From contig NZ_RZGS01000003.1 of NCBI RefSeq assembly GCF_003989745.1, positions 62,001-126,000 on the forward strand: 64,000 nucleotides of DNA. Reading direction: 5' to 3'. Positions within the stretch are counted from its first letter, which is position 1; each line of letters starts with the position of its first letter. The notes under the pieces were generated by a model, which did not search any database, was not told the DNA's origin, and worked only from the letters and a program-made list of their open reading frames with translations. The DNA is from Legionella septentrionalis. Lineage in GTDB: Bacteria > Pseudomonadota > Gammaproteobacteria > Legionellales > Legionellaceae. Positions 7,457-16,840 of the stretch are shown in pieces. The translations under genes and the position numbers were made by a program.

Positions 7457-9487
7457 ATGAAGAATGAAAATAATAAAAAGATACAAAATCTGAGTACATT
7501 TTCATGGTCAATAGCTGAAATACTGCGAGGTGATTTCAAGCAGTCAGAATATGGTAAGGTTATTTTGCCATTCGTTGTTTTGCGTCGATTGGATTGTATT
7601 TTAGAACCCTCAAAAGATGCCGTAGTGCGTGCGTACGAAAATTTACCTGAAGGAATTGATGATCATACTAAAGACATGATGCTATTTGGTGCTGTTGGTG
7701 GCGGTCTGAAAGTATATAACTACAATAATCTCACTTTTAGTAAAATACGAAATCAAGATCCAGGCGATGTACATAAGAATTTATTAGACTATATTACCAG
7801 TTTTAATAGCAGCGTTCGCGATATTTTTCTTGAAAAATTTCTCTTTACTGATCAGCTTAAGCGCCTAAAAGATGGTGGAATTTTATGGCAAGTATTCGAT
7901 CTTTTCTGCCAGATAGATTTACATCCTGACAATGTTTCCAACATGGAGATGGGGTACCTCTTTGAAGATTTGATTCGCCGTTTCTCTGAAATTTCGAATG
8001 AGACAGCAGGGGAACATTTCACACCTCGTGAAGTCATTCGTTTGATTGTGGATCTTTTATTGATTAATGATGCCGAAGCATTGGCGGGTTCAGGAATCAT
8101 TCGTACAGTTTATGATCCTGCCTGTGGAACCGGCGGTATGCTTGCACTTATGGAAGAGGCAATGAAGGAATATAACTCTAAAATTCGTGTTGAGCTCTAC
8201 GGGCAGGAACTAAACCCAGAATCCTTTGGTATTTGCACGTCTGACATGCTGGTGACAGGTCATAACCCAGAGCAAATTGCTTTCGGTAATACGTTAACAG
8301 AGGATGCTCACAAGGATAAAAAATTTCACTATATGCTTTCCAATCCTCCGTACGGAGTAGATTGGAAAAAGTACCAAGACCCTATTAAGCAGGAAGCGCA
8401 AGAAAAAGGGATGGATGGTCGTTTTGGTGCTGGACTACCGCGTATATCTGATGGACAGTTGCTTTTCCTGCAGCACATGATATCAAAAATGCGAGATGAT
8501 GAAGTAGGCTCACGTATCGGTATAGTGATGAATGGTTCACCTCTTTTTACAGGTGGGGCAGGCTCTGGGGAAAGTGAAATCCGTCGCTGGATGCTTGAAA
8601 ATGATTGGGTAGAGGCGATTATCGCATTACCTACAGACTTGTTTTACAACACCGGCATTCAAACCTATGTTTGGATGCTTACCAATAAGAAGGATAAGAA
8701 CCGTCGAGGAAAGGTGCAGCTCATTGATGCAAGCAGTGAACGATTTTGGCAATCCATGCGAAAAAGTCTTGGTAGCAAACGTCGAGAGATTCCAGATCAT
8801 GCTCGTAGAGAAATTGTTAAAATTTATTATGAAATGCTCAATGGTGGTGGTGATTGGAGCGAATTTTCTAAAATTTTTGATAGGCAAGAGTTTGGTTATC
8901 GAGAAATACGCATCGAGCGGCCTTTGAGGCTAAATTTTGAAGGAAGCAAAGAGCGCTTGGAATTGCTTCAACAAGAAAATACGTTTCTAAAACTTTCTGA
9001 AATAGAGCAACAAGAATTATTAACCGCACTTAATCACAACATATTAAAACAGCAATTTAAAAATCGTGATGCATTTGAGAAAGCACTTAAAACAGCATTA
9101 AAAAATTTAAGTTTCAAATTAACTGCACCATTGAAAAAAGCGATCCTTACAGCGCTCTCTGAGAAAGATGAAACTGCTGACGTTTGCTGTGACGCTAAAG
9201 GTAATCCTGAACCTGATACTGATTTACGTGATCATGAATTAGTGCCACTTACAGAAGATTGGCATGAATATGTTGAACGAGAAGTAAAGCCTTTTGTTGC
9301 AGATGCTTGGGTAGATGAAAACCACAAGGATACCACCGATGGCAAGATTGGCCGTGTAGGGTATGAAATTAATTTTAATCGTTATTTCTATAAATATGTC
9401 CCACCGCGCCCTGTGACTGAGATTGATGAAGAGCTTAAACAATTGGAAGCAGAAATTGCTAATCTGTTGAAAGAGGTAGTGGCATGA
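7457..9487 (+). CDS. hsdM: Type I restriction-modification, N6-adenine methyltransferase subunit HsdM
   Basis: The 676-residue methyltransferase has an N-terminal HsdM helical domain (SWSIAEILRGDFKQSEYGKVILPF), the AdoMet-binding motif DPACGTGGM near residue 220, and the catalytic NPPY motif near residue 296. It methylates adenine at the HsdS-specified site, protecting host DNA. The long C-terminal part (residues 480-676) is more divergent. ATG 7457, preceded by GGAA, is preferred over a TTG at 7445. The stop overlaps the hsdS start by 4 bases. A mini-frame of ten codons (7435-7467), with GAGGT before its ATG, overlaps the start and could couple translation to traM. First gene of the six-gene defence operon. 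Confidence 0.93.
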   Translation: MKNENNKKIQNLSTFSWSIAEILRGDFKQSEYGKVILPFVVLRRLDCILEPSKDAVVRAYENLPEGIDDHTKDMMLFGAVGGGLKVYNYNNLTFSKIRNQDPGDVHKNLLDYITSFNSSVRDIFLEKFLFTDQLKRLKDGGILWQVFDLFCQIDLHPDNVSNMEMGYLFEDLIRRFSEISNETAGEHFTPREVIRLIVDLLLINDAEALAGSGIIRTVYDPACGTGGMLALMEEAMKEYNSKIRVELYGQELNPESFGICTSDMLVTGHNPEQIAFGNTLTEDAHKDKKFHYMLSNPPYGVDWKKYQDPIKQEAQEKGMDGRFGAGLPRISDGQLLFLQHMISKMRDDEVGSRIGIVMNGSPLFTGGAGSGESEIRRWMLENDWVEAIIALPTDLFYNTGIQTYVWMLTNKKDKNRRGKVQLIDASSERFWQSMRKSLGSKRREIPDHARREIVKIYYEMLNGGGDWSEFSKIFDRQEFGYREIRIERPLRLNFEGSKERLELLQQENTFLKLSEIEQQELLTALNHNILKQQFKNRDAFEKALKTALKNLSFKLTAPLKKAILTALSEKDETADVCCDAKGNPEPDTDLRDHELVPLTEDWHEYVEREVKPFVADAWVDENHKDTTDGKIGRVGYEINFNRYFYKYVPPRPVTEIDEELKQLEAEIANLLKEVVA

Positions 9488-10737
9488 GCATAATGATTAG
9501 CCATGTCCCAGAAACCTGGAAGCTTGAAAAATTAGGTCAGCTTTTCGAAGAGCGTAAAGAGAAGGTTAGTGATAAAGATTTTGCTCCACTCTCTGTTACA
9601 AAACAAGGAGTTGTCCCTCAGATGGAGCATGTCGCTAAATCAGATGATAGCGACAATAGGAAACGTGTAGCAGAAGGGGATTTCGTAATTAACAGTCGCT
9701 CAGATAGGCGCGGTTCTAGTGGATTATCTAATCTGAATGGCTCTGTTTCTCTGATAAATATAGTTTTAACCCCTCGACATGGATATCCACGATTTCTGCA
9801 TTATTTGATGCGTAGTTATGCCTTTCAGGAAGAGTTTTATCGTGTTGGTCATGGAATTGTCGCTGATTTATGGACTACCCGCTATTCTGAGCTCAAAGGT
9901 ATAACGGTAGCTCTACCAAGTGAACAAACTCAAAAAGAAATTGCAGATTTCTTGGATCGTGAAACTGATCGCATTGATCAGTTGATAGAGAAGAAGCAAA
10001 AATTAATTGTGGTTCTTCAAGAAAAGCAAGGAGCTGAATTAGATCATCTTACATTTAGCAATCCAAGTAAAAATGAATGGAAGAGAATACCATTTCGATG
10101 GGTATGTAGAATTCCAAATGGACAAGTAGATCCCCGTGAGCAGCCTTGGTTAGAAATGCCTCTTATTGCGCCGAATCATATTGAAAGCAATACCGGAAGA
10201 ATAACGCATATTGAAACCGCCAAAGAGCAATATGCAATTAGTGGTAAATATACTTTTCCTAAAGGAACTGTGTTATATAGCAAAATTCGACCAGCCTTAG
10301 CTAAGGCATGTATTGCCCCACGCTCAGGGCTTTGTAGTGCAGATATGTATCCTCTTATTCCAGCTAAAAATCTAATACCTGAATATCTGCTGATGCAAAT
10401 TCTCTCACGAACATTTACTGATTGGGCGTCAATAGAGTCTATGAGAGTTGCGATGCCAAAAATTAATAGAGAGACTCTAGGAGGCTTTAAACTACTTATT
10501 CCACCGTTGACTACACAAAATAAACTTGCTTCCATTTGGACAATAAAAACACAAAAAATTGATACCTTAATACAAAAAATTAAGGATAGCATTGGGCAAT
10601 TAATAAATTATCGAACATCTATTATTACCGAATCTGTAACGGGCCAGCTAGACATCAAATCATGGAAAAAGAGAGGTAGCACCGACAAGCACCTCGATAA
10701 TATCGAGGAGGCAATGCGGTATGACGGATACAAGTAA
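9484..10737 (+). CDS. hsdS: Type I restriction-modification, specificity subunit HsdS
   Basis: The 417-residue protein has the two-repeat HsdS layout. There are two target-recognition domains, each followed by a conserved helix region: LPSEQTQKEIADFLDRETDRIDQLIEKK near 140-170, and PPLTTQNKLASIWTIKTQKIDTLIQKIKD near 345-375. Target-recognition domains set the bipartite DNA site and are usually the fastest-evolving part; the recognition sequence cannot be predicted from this alone. ATGA overlap with hsdM and a 17-base overlap with hsdR indicate coupled expression. Confidence 0.92.
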   Translation: MSIMISHVPETWKLEKLGQLFEERKEKVSDKDFAPLSVTKQGVVPQMEHVAKSDDSDNRKRVAEGDFVINSRSDRRGSSGLSNLNGSVSLINIVLTPRHGYPRFLHYLMRSYAFQEEFYRVGHGIVADLWTTRYSELKGITVALPSEQTQKEIADFLDRETDRIDQLIEKKQKLIVVLQEKQGAELDHLTFSNPSKNEWKRIPFRWVCRIPNGQVDPREQPWLEMPLIAPNHIESNTGRITHIETAKEQYAISGKYTFPKGTVLYSKIRPALAKACIAPRSGLCSADMYPLIPAKNLIPEYLLMQILSRTFTDWASIESMRVAMPKINRETLGGFKLLIPPLTTQNKLASIWTIKTQKIDTLIQKIKDSIGQLINYRTSIITESVTGQLDIKSWKKRGSTDKHLDNIEEAMRYDGYK

Positions 10738-13708
10738 GCGAATTTACTCTCAGGACACTATCTTTCGGGAAAATGTGTTGCAATATCATGTGATCGATCA
10801 GCTAGTTAAAAAATTAAGTTATGTCCATCGCAGCACAGATGATTATGATCGTGCTTCAGCACTCGACAAAAATTTAGTGATGCAATTCATTAAATCCACA
10901 CAGCTTGATCAATGGAAACGGTTGCAAGAGCAATATTCTGCTAGCGCCGAAACTGAATTTTTCAAACAATTGGAAAAAGCGTTGAAATCTCGCGGAACGC
11001 TGGATGTGCTGCGCCAGGGTATCAAACTTATTCCTGGCATTAAATTCTCTCTTTGCTTCTTCAAACCGGCTTCAGGCATTAATAAAGAACTATTACAGCT
11101 CTTCGAGGCCAATATTCTTTCGGTGATTGACGAGCTGAAATATAGCAGTAAACATGATAACCGCATTGATATTGGCGTGTTTGTTAATGGCATTCCATTG
11201 GCGACTATCGAATGCAAAAATCAATCAACAGGTACGACGTTCCGTCATGCTGAAAAACAATACCGTACCGATCGTTCCCCAGCAGGTGAGCCATTACTAA
11301 CCTTTAAACAAGGCGCATTGGTACATTTCGCAATGGACGAAGACAATGTTTCCATGACGACACGATTAGCAAACGGTAAAACTCGATTTTTGCCATTTAA
11401 CCGAGGCCATAATGGTGGTGCAGGAAACCCTGATATCGCCGATCAATTTCGTGTTGGTTATCTTTATGCTGACCAACCAGAAGGAAAAGCCATTCTCTCG
11501 CGAGATATTCTGCTTGATATCGTTGGACGATTTATGCACCTGGAAGTAAAAGATGGTAAAGAGGTCATGATATTTCCGCGCTTTCAGCAGTTAGATGCTG
11601 TATTGAAGTTATTAAGACATGCAAAACAACATGGCCCAGGTCATAGCTATTTAATTCAGCATTCAGCAGGTTCAGGTAAATCTAATACCATTGGTTGGAC
11701 AGCTCACCGTATGATTACTCTACATGATGAAAAAGACCAACCAATTTTTAACACAGCCATTATTGTGACTGATCGTATTGTGTTAGATCGCCAACTACAA
11801 AATACTGTGGCTCAGTTTGAGCAAACTAAGGGCGTGGTGAAAAAGATTGATGGCACCTCGCGACAGTTGAAAGAAGCCATTAAGCAAGGTGCGCGTATTA
11901 TCATTACCACCATCCATAAATTTTCGACTGAGCACCTAAAGGAAATCTCTGGTCAAAGCAAGCGCCGATTTGCTGTACTGATAGATGAAGCCCATGGTTC
12001 TCAGTCGGGTAAGCACGCTGATAACCTCTCAAAAACTTTGACACGTGAAGAAAGCAATAATAGTCCGTCTGATATAGAAGATATGATTGCTGATTATCAG
12101 CGCCAGCGTGGGCCACAGGCTAATATCAGTTATTTCGCTTTCACAGCTACACCACGTAATGTCACATTGGAGCGTTTTGGTACAAAAGGATCAGACGGTT
12201 TGCCATATCCATTCCATCTTTATTCTATGCGTCAAGCTATTGAAGAGGGCTTTATTCTTGATGTGTTGCAGAATTACATGACCTACAAACAGTACTATAA
12301 GCTGGAAAAAGCCATTGAAGATGATCCTGAATTGCAAGGACGAAGAGCGCATCGCCGTGTTGCCAGATTTGCGATATTACATCCAACTGCAATTGCTCAG
12401 AAAGTGGAGGTTATTGTTGAGCATTTCCGTCGCCATGTGATGCAAGAGATAAATGGCAAAGCTAAAGCAATGGTTGTCACTCAAAGTCGTGAACATGCAC
12501 TTAAATATTATTTTGGTATAAAAAAGTATATTGAAGAGAAGCAGTATGTAGGTGTGAAAGCCTTGGTGGCTTTTTCAGGTGAGCTAGAAATCGATGGTGA
12601 AACCTACACTGAAGCAGAATTAAATGGCTTCGCTGAAACCCAATTGCCAGAAAAATTTGATAAAGATTTTCAATTATTGATTGTGGCAGAGAAATATCAA
12701 ACCGGGTTTGATCAGCCAAAGTTATGTGCCATGTATATTGATAGAAAACTGGATGGTTTACAAGCGGTACAAACCCTATCAAGGCTAAATCGCACTACCC
12801 CAGGTAAAATTAATACATATGTGCTCGATTTCCAGAATACGATTGAAGACATTCAAAATGCATTTCGACCATTTTATGAAGTCACGTCGCTGGAGGAGAT
12901 ATCTGACCCTAATCAAGTTTATGAGTTGGAGGGTCGCATTAAGTCTTTTTCTATTATCGACGAAGATGAAGTTAACCGTTTCTCAGAAGTTTTCTATAAA
13001 GGAGCGCTTGATCCCCACGATAGAATCGCGCTAGAAAAGTTGGTTAAGAACGCTGTCCAACGTTTTGAATATGAAGAAGACGAAGGAAAGCGTGAAGAAT
13101 TTCGACAATTGCTGAAGAGCTACATGCGTTTTTATTCATTTGTCGCGCAGGTGATGAGTTTGCAAGACACTTGGCTGGAAAAACTTTTTTCCTATGTATC
13201 ATGGCTTAATAGATTACTGCCTAACCGAGAAGTGCCGCCGGAAATTGAGATTACAGACGATATGATTCGTTTACAGGCATTCAGAATAGAGAAAAAAGAA
13301 CAGGGTTCAGCTTCGTTATCTCCTGGCACAACTTCACCCCTATCTGCTATCAAAGCGTTTGGGGCTAATGCTTACACGGAAGATGAGGAACGTTCATTAT
13401 CTGAAATTATTGAGTCTTTCAATCAGCGTCATGGCACTGAATTTACTAAAGAAGACTTTTTGCGTTTTGAGAAAGTTAATCAAGAAATACTAAGTGATGA
13501 AAACTTAAAGGATATGCTGAAGAATAACCCGCCGGATGTGGTTTTTGGTGCTTTTTCTCAGGCATTTTTTGAAAGCGCGATCCAATTATTCCAGCGCGAT
13601 AATCAATTACAAAATATAATCATGACAGATGCTGAGGCACGGAATCAGGCGATTAAACATTTCTTTAGTCGGGCGTTGAGGGAAGTTAGAGATGATGGTC
13701 ATAAATAG
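10721..13708 (+). CDS. hsdR: Type I restriction-modification, endonuclease/translocase subunit HsdR
   Basis: At 995 residues it is full length for the family. The N-terminal nuclease domain carries the PD-(D/E)XK motif in DIGVFVNGIPLATIECKNQ (about 150-167). The motor has Walker A AGSGKSNT near 316, DEAH near 422, FAFTATPR (motif III) near 473, and later helicase motifs including the YQTGFDQPKL and QTLSRLNRT segments. It translocates and cleaves foreign unmethylated DNA together with HsdM and HsdS. All key residues are present and no frameshift is seen, so the system appears intact. The next gene begins 35 bases downstream on the same strand. Confidence 0.94.
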   Translation: MTDTSKRIYSQDTIFRENVLQYHVIDQLVKKLSYVHRSTDDYDRASALDKNLVMQFIKSTQLDQWKRLQEQYSASAETEFFKQLEKALKSRGTLDVLRQGIKLIPGIKFSLCFFKPASGINKELLQLFEANILSVIDELKYSSKHDNRIDIGVFVNGIPLATIECKNQSTGTTFRHAEKQYRTDRSPAGEPLLTFKQGALVHFAMDEDNVSMTTRLANGKTRFLPFNRGHNGGAGNPDIADQFRVGYLYADQPEGKAILSRDILLDIVGRFMHLEVKDGKEVMIFPRFQQLDAVLKLLRHAKQHGPGHSYLIQHSAGSGKSNTIGWTAHRMITLHDEKDQPIFNTAIIVTDRIVLDRQLQNTVAQFEQTKGVVKKIDGTSRQLKEAIKQGARIIITTIHKFSTEHLKEISGQSKRRFAVLIDEAHGSQSGKHADNLSKTLTREESNNSPSDIEDMIADYQRQRGPQANISYFAFTATPRNVTLERFGTKGSDGLPYPFHLYSMRQAIEEGFILDVLQNYMTYKQYYKLEKAIEDDPELQGRRAHRRVARFAILHPTAIAQKVEVIVEHFRRHVMQEINGKAKAMVVTQSREHALKYYFGIKKYIEEKQYVGVKALVAFSGELEIDGETYTEAELNGFAETQLPEKFDKDFQLLIVAEKYQTGFDQPKLCAMYIDRKLDGLQAVQTLSRLNRTTPGKINTYVLDFQNTIEDIQNAFRPFYEVTSLEEISDPNQVYELEGRIKSFSIIDEDEVNRFSEVFYKGALDPHDRIALEKLVKNAVQRFEYEEDEGKREEFRQLLKSYMRFYSFVAQVMSLQDTWLEKLFSYVSWLNRLLPNREVPPEIEITDDMIRLQAFRIEKKEQGSASLSPGTTSPLSAIKAFGANAYTEDEERSLSEIIESFNQRHGTEFTKEDFLRFEKVNQEILSDENLKDMLKNNPPDVVFGAFSQAFFESAIQLFQRDNQLQNIIMTDAEARNQAIKHFFSRALREVRDDGHK

Positions 13709-13743
13709 TTTAAATACTGACATGATAAGTTAAGAAGACTCGG

Positions 13744-15441
13744 ATGAAGATACGATACATTGAGATTAATAATTTTAGAGGGATTAAGCAGCTTGCATAT
13801 CCAATAAAAAGTGATTTTATCTGTTTAATCGGTGCAGGAGATAGTTGTAAAAGTACAATACTAGATGCGATTGATTATACATTATCACCACGTTGGAATT
13901 TAAACATAGATGATTCAGATTTTTTTAATCAAGATGTGTTACATCCGATAGAGATAAAATTAACATTGAGTGATTGGGATCAGGATGATGATGAGGTAAA
14001 AAAATTTTTATTAGAAAAAAACTTTGGTCAATATCAATGTGGAATAAATGAAAGTGGTTCAACATCTGAGCCAGAAGAAAATGATTCTTTAGCTATCGTT
14101 ATTATTTTAAGAATTGATGAATCACTTGAGCCAAAATGGTATGTAACCAAAGAGGATGAGAAACATATTTCAGCATCTCAACGAAATATTTTTGGTGTTA
14201 GTCGTATAGGAATGTATTTAGATAATCATTTTTCATGGCAGCAAAACTCCCTTTTAACACGGCTTTCAAATCATAAAAAAGAAAATATGACTTCAATATT
14301 AGCTAAAATTGCAAGAGATGCAAAATCAAAAGATATTGATCTACCAGATTGTCAGGTAATAGAGAAGCAAATAAGCGATGAGACTAAGAAGATTGGTGTT
14401 AATCTAAGTGCTTTAAAATCAAAAGTTGATATTCAAAGGATTGCATTTTCCTCCAGTGCGTTGACGTTACACCAAGAAGATGTGCCAATAAGGAATCTAG
14501 GTGACGGATCGAAAAAGTTAATATCATGCGCAATGCAAATGTTGCTGAATAATGGCAAGAATATTTCATTAATTGACGAAATAGAAGTTGGGCTTGAACC
14601 TCATAGGATCAGAGGATTACTGAATAAATTAAAATTATCTAGACAACAAGTATTTATTACATCACATTCACCCGTTGTTATCAGAGAATTAAACGTAAGT
14701 AAAAATGAGTTATATGTTTGCAAGCGAAGTTCCGATGGTACAGTTACACTAACAAGTTTTAAGGATGTAGAAAATTCTCAAGGATCTTTGCGTAGTAATG
14801 CAGAGGCTTTTCTTGGTAGAAAAATTGTTGTATGTGAGGGGGCAACAGAAATTGGTTGTTTGCGAGCCCTGGACATTTATAAATCTAAAAATGGAGACAT
14901 TCCTGTATGGAGTCTATCAACGGCATATTTTGACGCTGGAGGAATTGATAAAATCAAAAAATCAGCAGAAGCACTTCAACAAGCAGGATACTATGTATTA
15001 ATTTTCTGTGATAACGATGAGCCTACAAAATTAACCCAAAAAGATCTCCATGACCTGGAAAAACTTAACATTCCTTCAATTCTTTGGAATGAAGGAAATT
15101 CAATTGAACAACAGCTGTTCATTGATATTCCTTGGGGTAACATTGCTGAACTTTTAAAAATTATTTGTGAAAACAATGATGTTTTGTCGGAACAATCGAT
15201 GATTGATTCTGTTAAAAGCAAACTTTCTGGAAATGAGAAACTATCTAATAATTTTTGTGAATGGAATGAATCAGAGAGCCTCAGAAATTCTCTGGGTATT
15301 TCTGCAAAAAATAAAGGATGGTTTAAGACAATAGATCGCGCTGAAAGAGTATTTGAATTTGTGTTACCTAAGTTACCTGCTAGTAGCCTCATAAATGCAA
15401 AGCTGATGGAATTGTGGAACTGGATCCAAAATGATGGATGA
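13744..15441 (+). CDS. gajA: GajA-like OLD-family ATPase with TOPRIM nuclease domain (Gabija-type)
   Basis: The 565-residue protein has an N-terminal ABC/SMC-like ATPase (FRGIKQL at the start; Walker B LIDEIEVG, Asp278-Glu279; the switch HSPVV) and a C-terminal TOPRIM domain with Glu365 (VVCEGATE) and the pair Asp423/Asp425 (FCDNDEP). This is the class 2 OLD nuclease layout. Its length and the overlapping UvrD-like gene match Gabija GajA, a nicking endonuclease controlled by nucleotides. Odd point: Walker A reads GAGDSCKST (residues 30-38), with Cys35 (codon TGT, 846-848 of the 13 kb block) where the family has Gly. One base change separates TGT from GGT. Nucleotide binding may be altered. 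Confidence 0.8.
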   Translation: MKIRYIEINNFRGIKQLAYPIKSDFICLIGAGDSCKSTILDAIDYTLSPRWNLNIDDSDFFNQDVLHPIEIKLTLSDWDQDDDEVKKFLLEKNFGQYQCGINESGSTSEPEENDSLAIVIILRIDESLEPKWYVTKEDEKHISASQRNIFGVSRIGMYLDNHFSWQQNSLLTRLSNHKKENMTSILAKIARDAKSKDIDLPDCQVIEKQISDETKKIGVNLSALKSKVDIQRIAFSSSALTLHQEDVPIRNLGDGSKKLISCAMQMLLNNGKNISLIDEIEVGLEPHRIRGLLNKLKLSRQQVFITSHSPVVIRELNVSKNELYVCKRSSDGTVTLTSFKDVENSQGSLRSNAEAFLGRKIVVCEGATEIGCLRALDIYKSKNGDIPVWSLSTAYFDAGGIDKIKKSAEALQQAGYYVLIFCDNDEPTKLTQKDLHDLEKLNIPSILWNEGNSIEQQLFIDIPWGNIAELLKIICENNDVLSEQSMIDSVKSKLSGNEKLSNNFCEWNESESLRNSLGISAKNKGWFKTIDRAERVFEFVLPKLPASSLINAKLMELWNWIQNDG

Positions 15442-16822
15442 TTTATACAAAAATCTAGCGCAAGCCCTACTGGGCTATGTGGAATCTCCAGCAGGGTGTG
15501 GCAAAACGGAAGCAATTTTTCGTGCAGTTAGAGATTACTCGACTGGGACTCAATTAATTTTGACTCATACTAATGCGGGTGTTGCCGCTTTAAAGAAACG
15601 ATTTCGCGAAAATAATGTACCAAATGAAAAATACCATATTGAAACCATATCTGGTTGGGCATGGAGTTGGGTGAGAAAATATCCGATGAATTCTGGGTAT
15701 AATGTAGAGGGAGAATTGCCGAATAACGATGACTGGAGAAATATTTATATAGCAGCAACCAAGCTAATAAAAAAAACATTTGTTCGGTATGTGATCAACA
15801 ATTCCTATACTGGGGTAATTGTTGATGAATATCAAGACTGCACGCGTTCAATGCACAATCTGATATATGAATTAAAAAATATATTGCCGTGTAGAATTTT
15901 GGGTGATCCGTTGCAAGGTATTTTTGGATTTGATGAAAATGACCCACTTATTGATTGGGACGTTGTTAAAAGAGATTTTGTTAATCAACTGGGGCAGTTG
16001 GCCATCCCTCATAGATGGAAAAATTCTGGAAATGAACAACTTGGAAAGTGGATTATAGATAACAGGAATTCATTTCAAGAAAATAGTTTCCCAGACTTTG
16101 ATGGCTCTCCAATTCATAGTGAGCATATTGACATTCAACAGTTTCAATCAAAATTAATTTCTATCGCGAAAAGTACAAGTGGAAGTATTTGTATTATTGG
16201 TCCCAAACATGGGAACTTTCAGTCAGCTATTATTACTAGTTTAGTTAATCAGGGTTTTAAGTTTATTGAGTCAAATGACTTATCGAGAGTTAAAAAACTA
16301 ATTGAAAAGCTTATAGCGAACGTTGATGTTAAGAAAAAAGGTGAATCTGTTTTTCAATTTATAGAATATTGCTTTTGTGGTTTGGGGCAGCATAAGAATT
16401 TTGTTCACGATATATTGCTGGGTAAGTCCATGAGGCCTAAGATACAGGATAGGAAAAATATTTATCAAAAATTTAATGGCGGTTATGAACCAAAATTAAT
16501 TTTAGCTCTTATAGATTATTTATATATCAATGAAATATCCTGTCAAAGGACTGATTCTGTATCGTGTCTTACAAATATTCTATCTACACATATAAATACA
16601 GGTGAAAATTTAATAAATATTTTTAACTCTGAGATTACTTCAAGGAGATATTCAAATCAAAGGCTTCATAAACGAGTTTTGGGGACAACGCTTTTGCTTA
16701 AAGGCTTAGAGTTTGATCATTCTGTAGTGTTATATGATCATAAGGGGTGGGGGAATAATAAAGATCTATATGTTGCTGTGAGTAGGGGTAGTAAATCTGT
16801 AAGAATTTTACAACGGACGTGA
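15431..16822 (+). CDS. gajB: GajB-like UvrD/PcrA-type SF1 helicase (Gabija-type)
   Basis: The 463-residue helicase-like protein has Walker A PAGCGKTE (20-27), motif Ia THTNAGV, Walker B VDEYQDC, motif III GDPLQGIFGF, a motif V-like segment TTLLLKGLEFDHSVV and the final YVAVSRGSK. It is shorter than UvrD and lacks a visible nuclease. It starts inside the 3' end of the OLD gene (11-base overlap), so the two are translated together. In Gabija, GajB senses DNA ends and activates GajA through ATP depletion. Here function follows from pairing and size. The alternative, an unrelated OLD-helicase pair, is not excluded. Confidence 0.8.
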   Translation: MMDDLYKNLAQALLGYVESPAGCGKTEAIFRAVRDYSTGTQLILTHTNAGVAALKKRFRENNVPNEKYHIETISGWAWSWVRKYPMNSGYNVEGELPNNDDWRNIYIAATKLIKKTFVRYVINNSYTGVIVDEYQDCTRSMHNLIYELKNILPCRILGDPLQGIFGFDENDPLIDWDVVKRDFVNQLGQLAIPHRWKNSGNEQLGKWIIDNRNSFQENSFPDFDGSPIHSEHIDIQQFQSKLISIAKSTSGSICIIGPKHGNFQSAIITSLVNQGFKFIESNDLSRVKKLIEKLIANVDVKKKGESVFQFIEYCFCGLGQHKNFVHDILLGKSMRPKIQDRKNIYQKFNGGYEPKLILALIDYLYINEISCQRTDSVSCLTNILSTHINTGENLINIFNSEITSRRYSNQRLHKRVLGTTLLLKGLEFDHSVVLYDHKGWGNNKDLYVAVSRGSKSVRILQRT

Positions 16823-16840
16823 ATTGATGGGTTCTAAGGC

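Noticed and set aside
7435-7467. Ten-codon mini-frame with GAGGT upstream, overlapping the hsdM start
   Set aside because: Too short to call; mentioned under hsdM as a possible coupling leader only.
10176-10592. 138-codon minus-strand frame inside hsdS
   Set aside because: Shadow of the second target-recognition domain; no support.
14991-15515. 174-codon minus-strand frame across the gajA/gajB overlap
   Set aside because: Antisense to two motif-bearing genes; Leu/Ser/Phe-rich low-information product.
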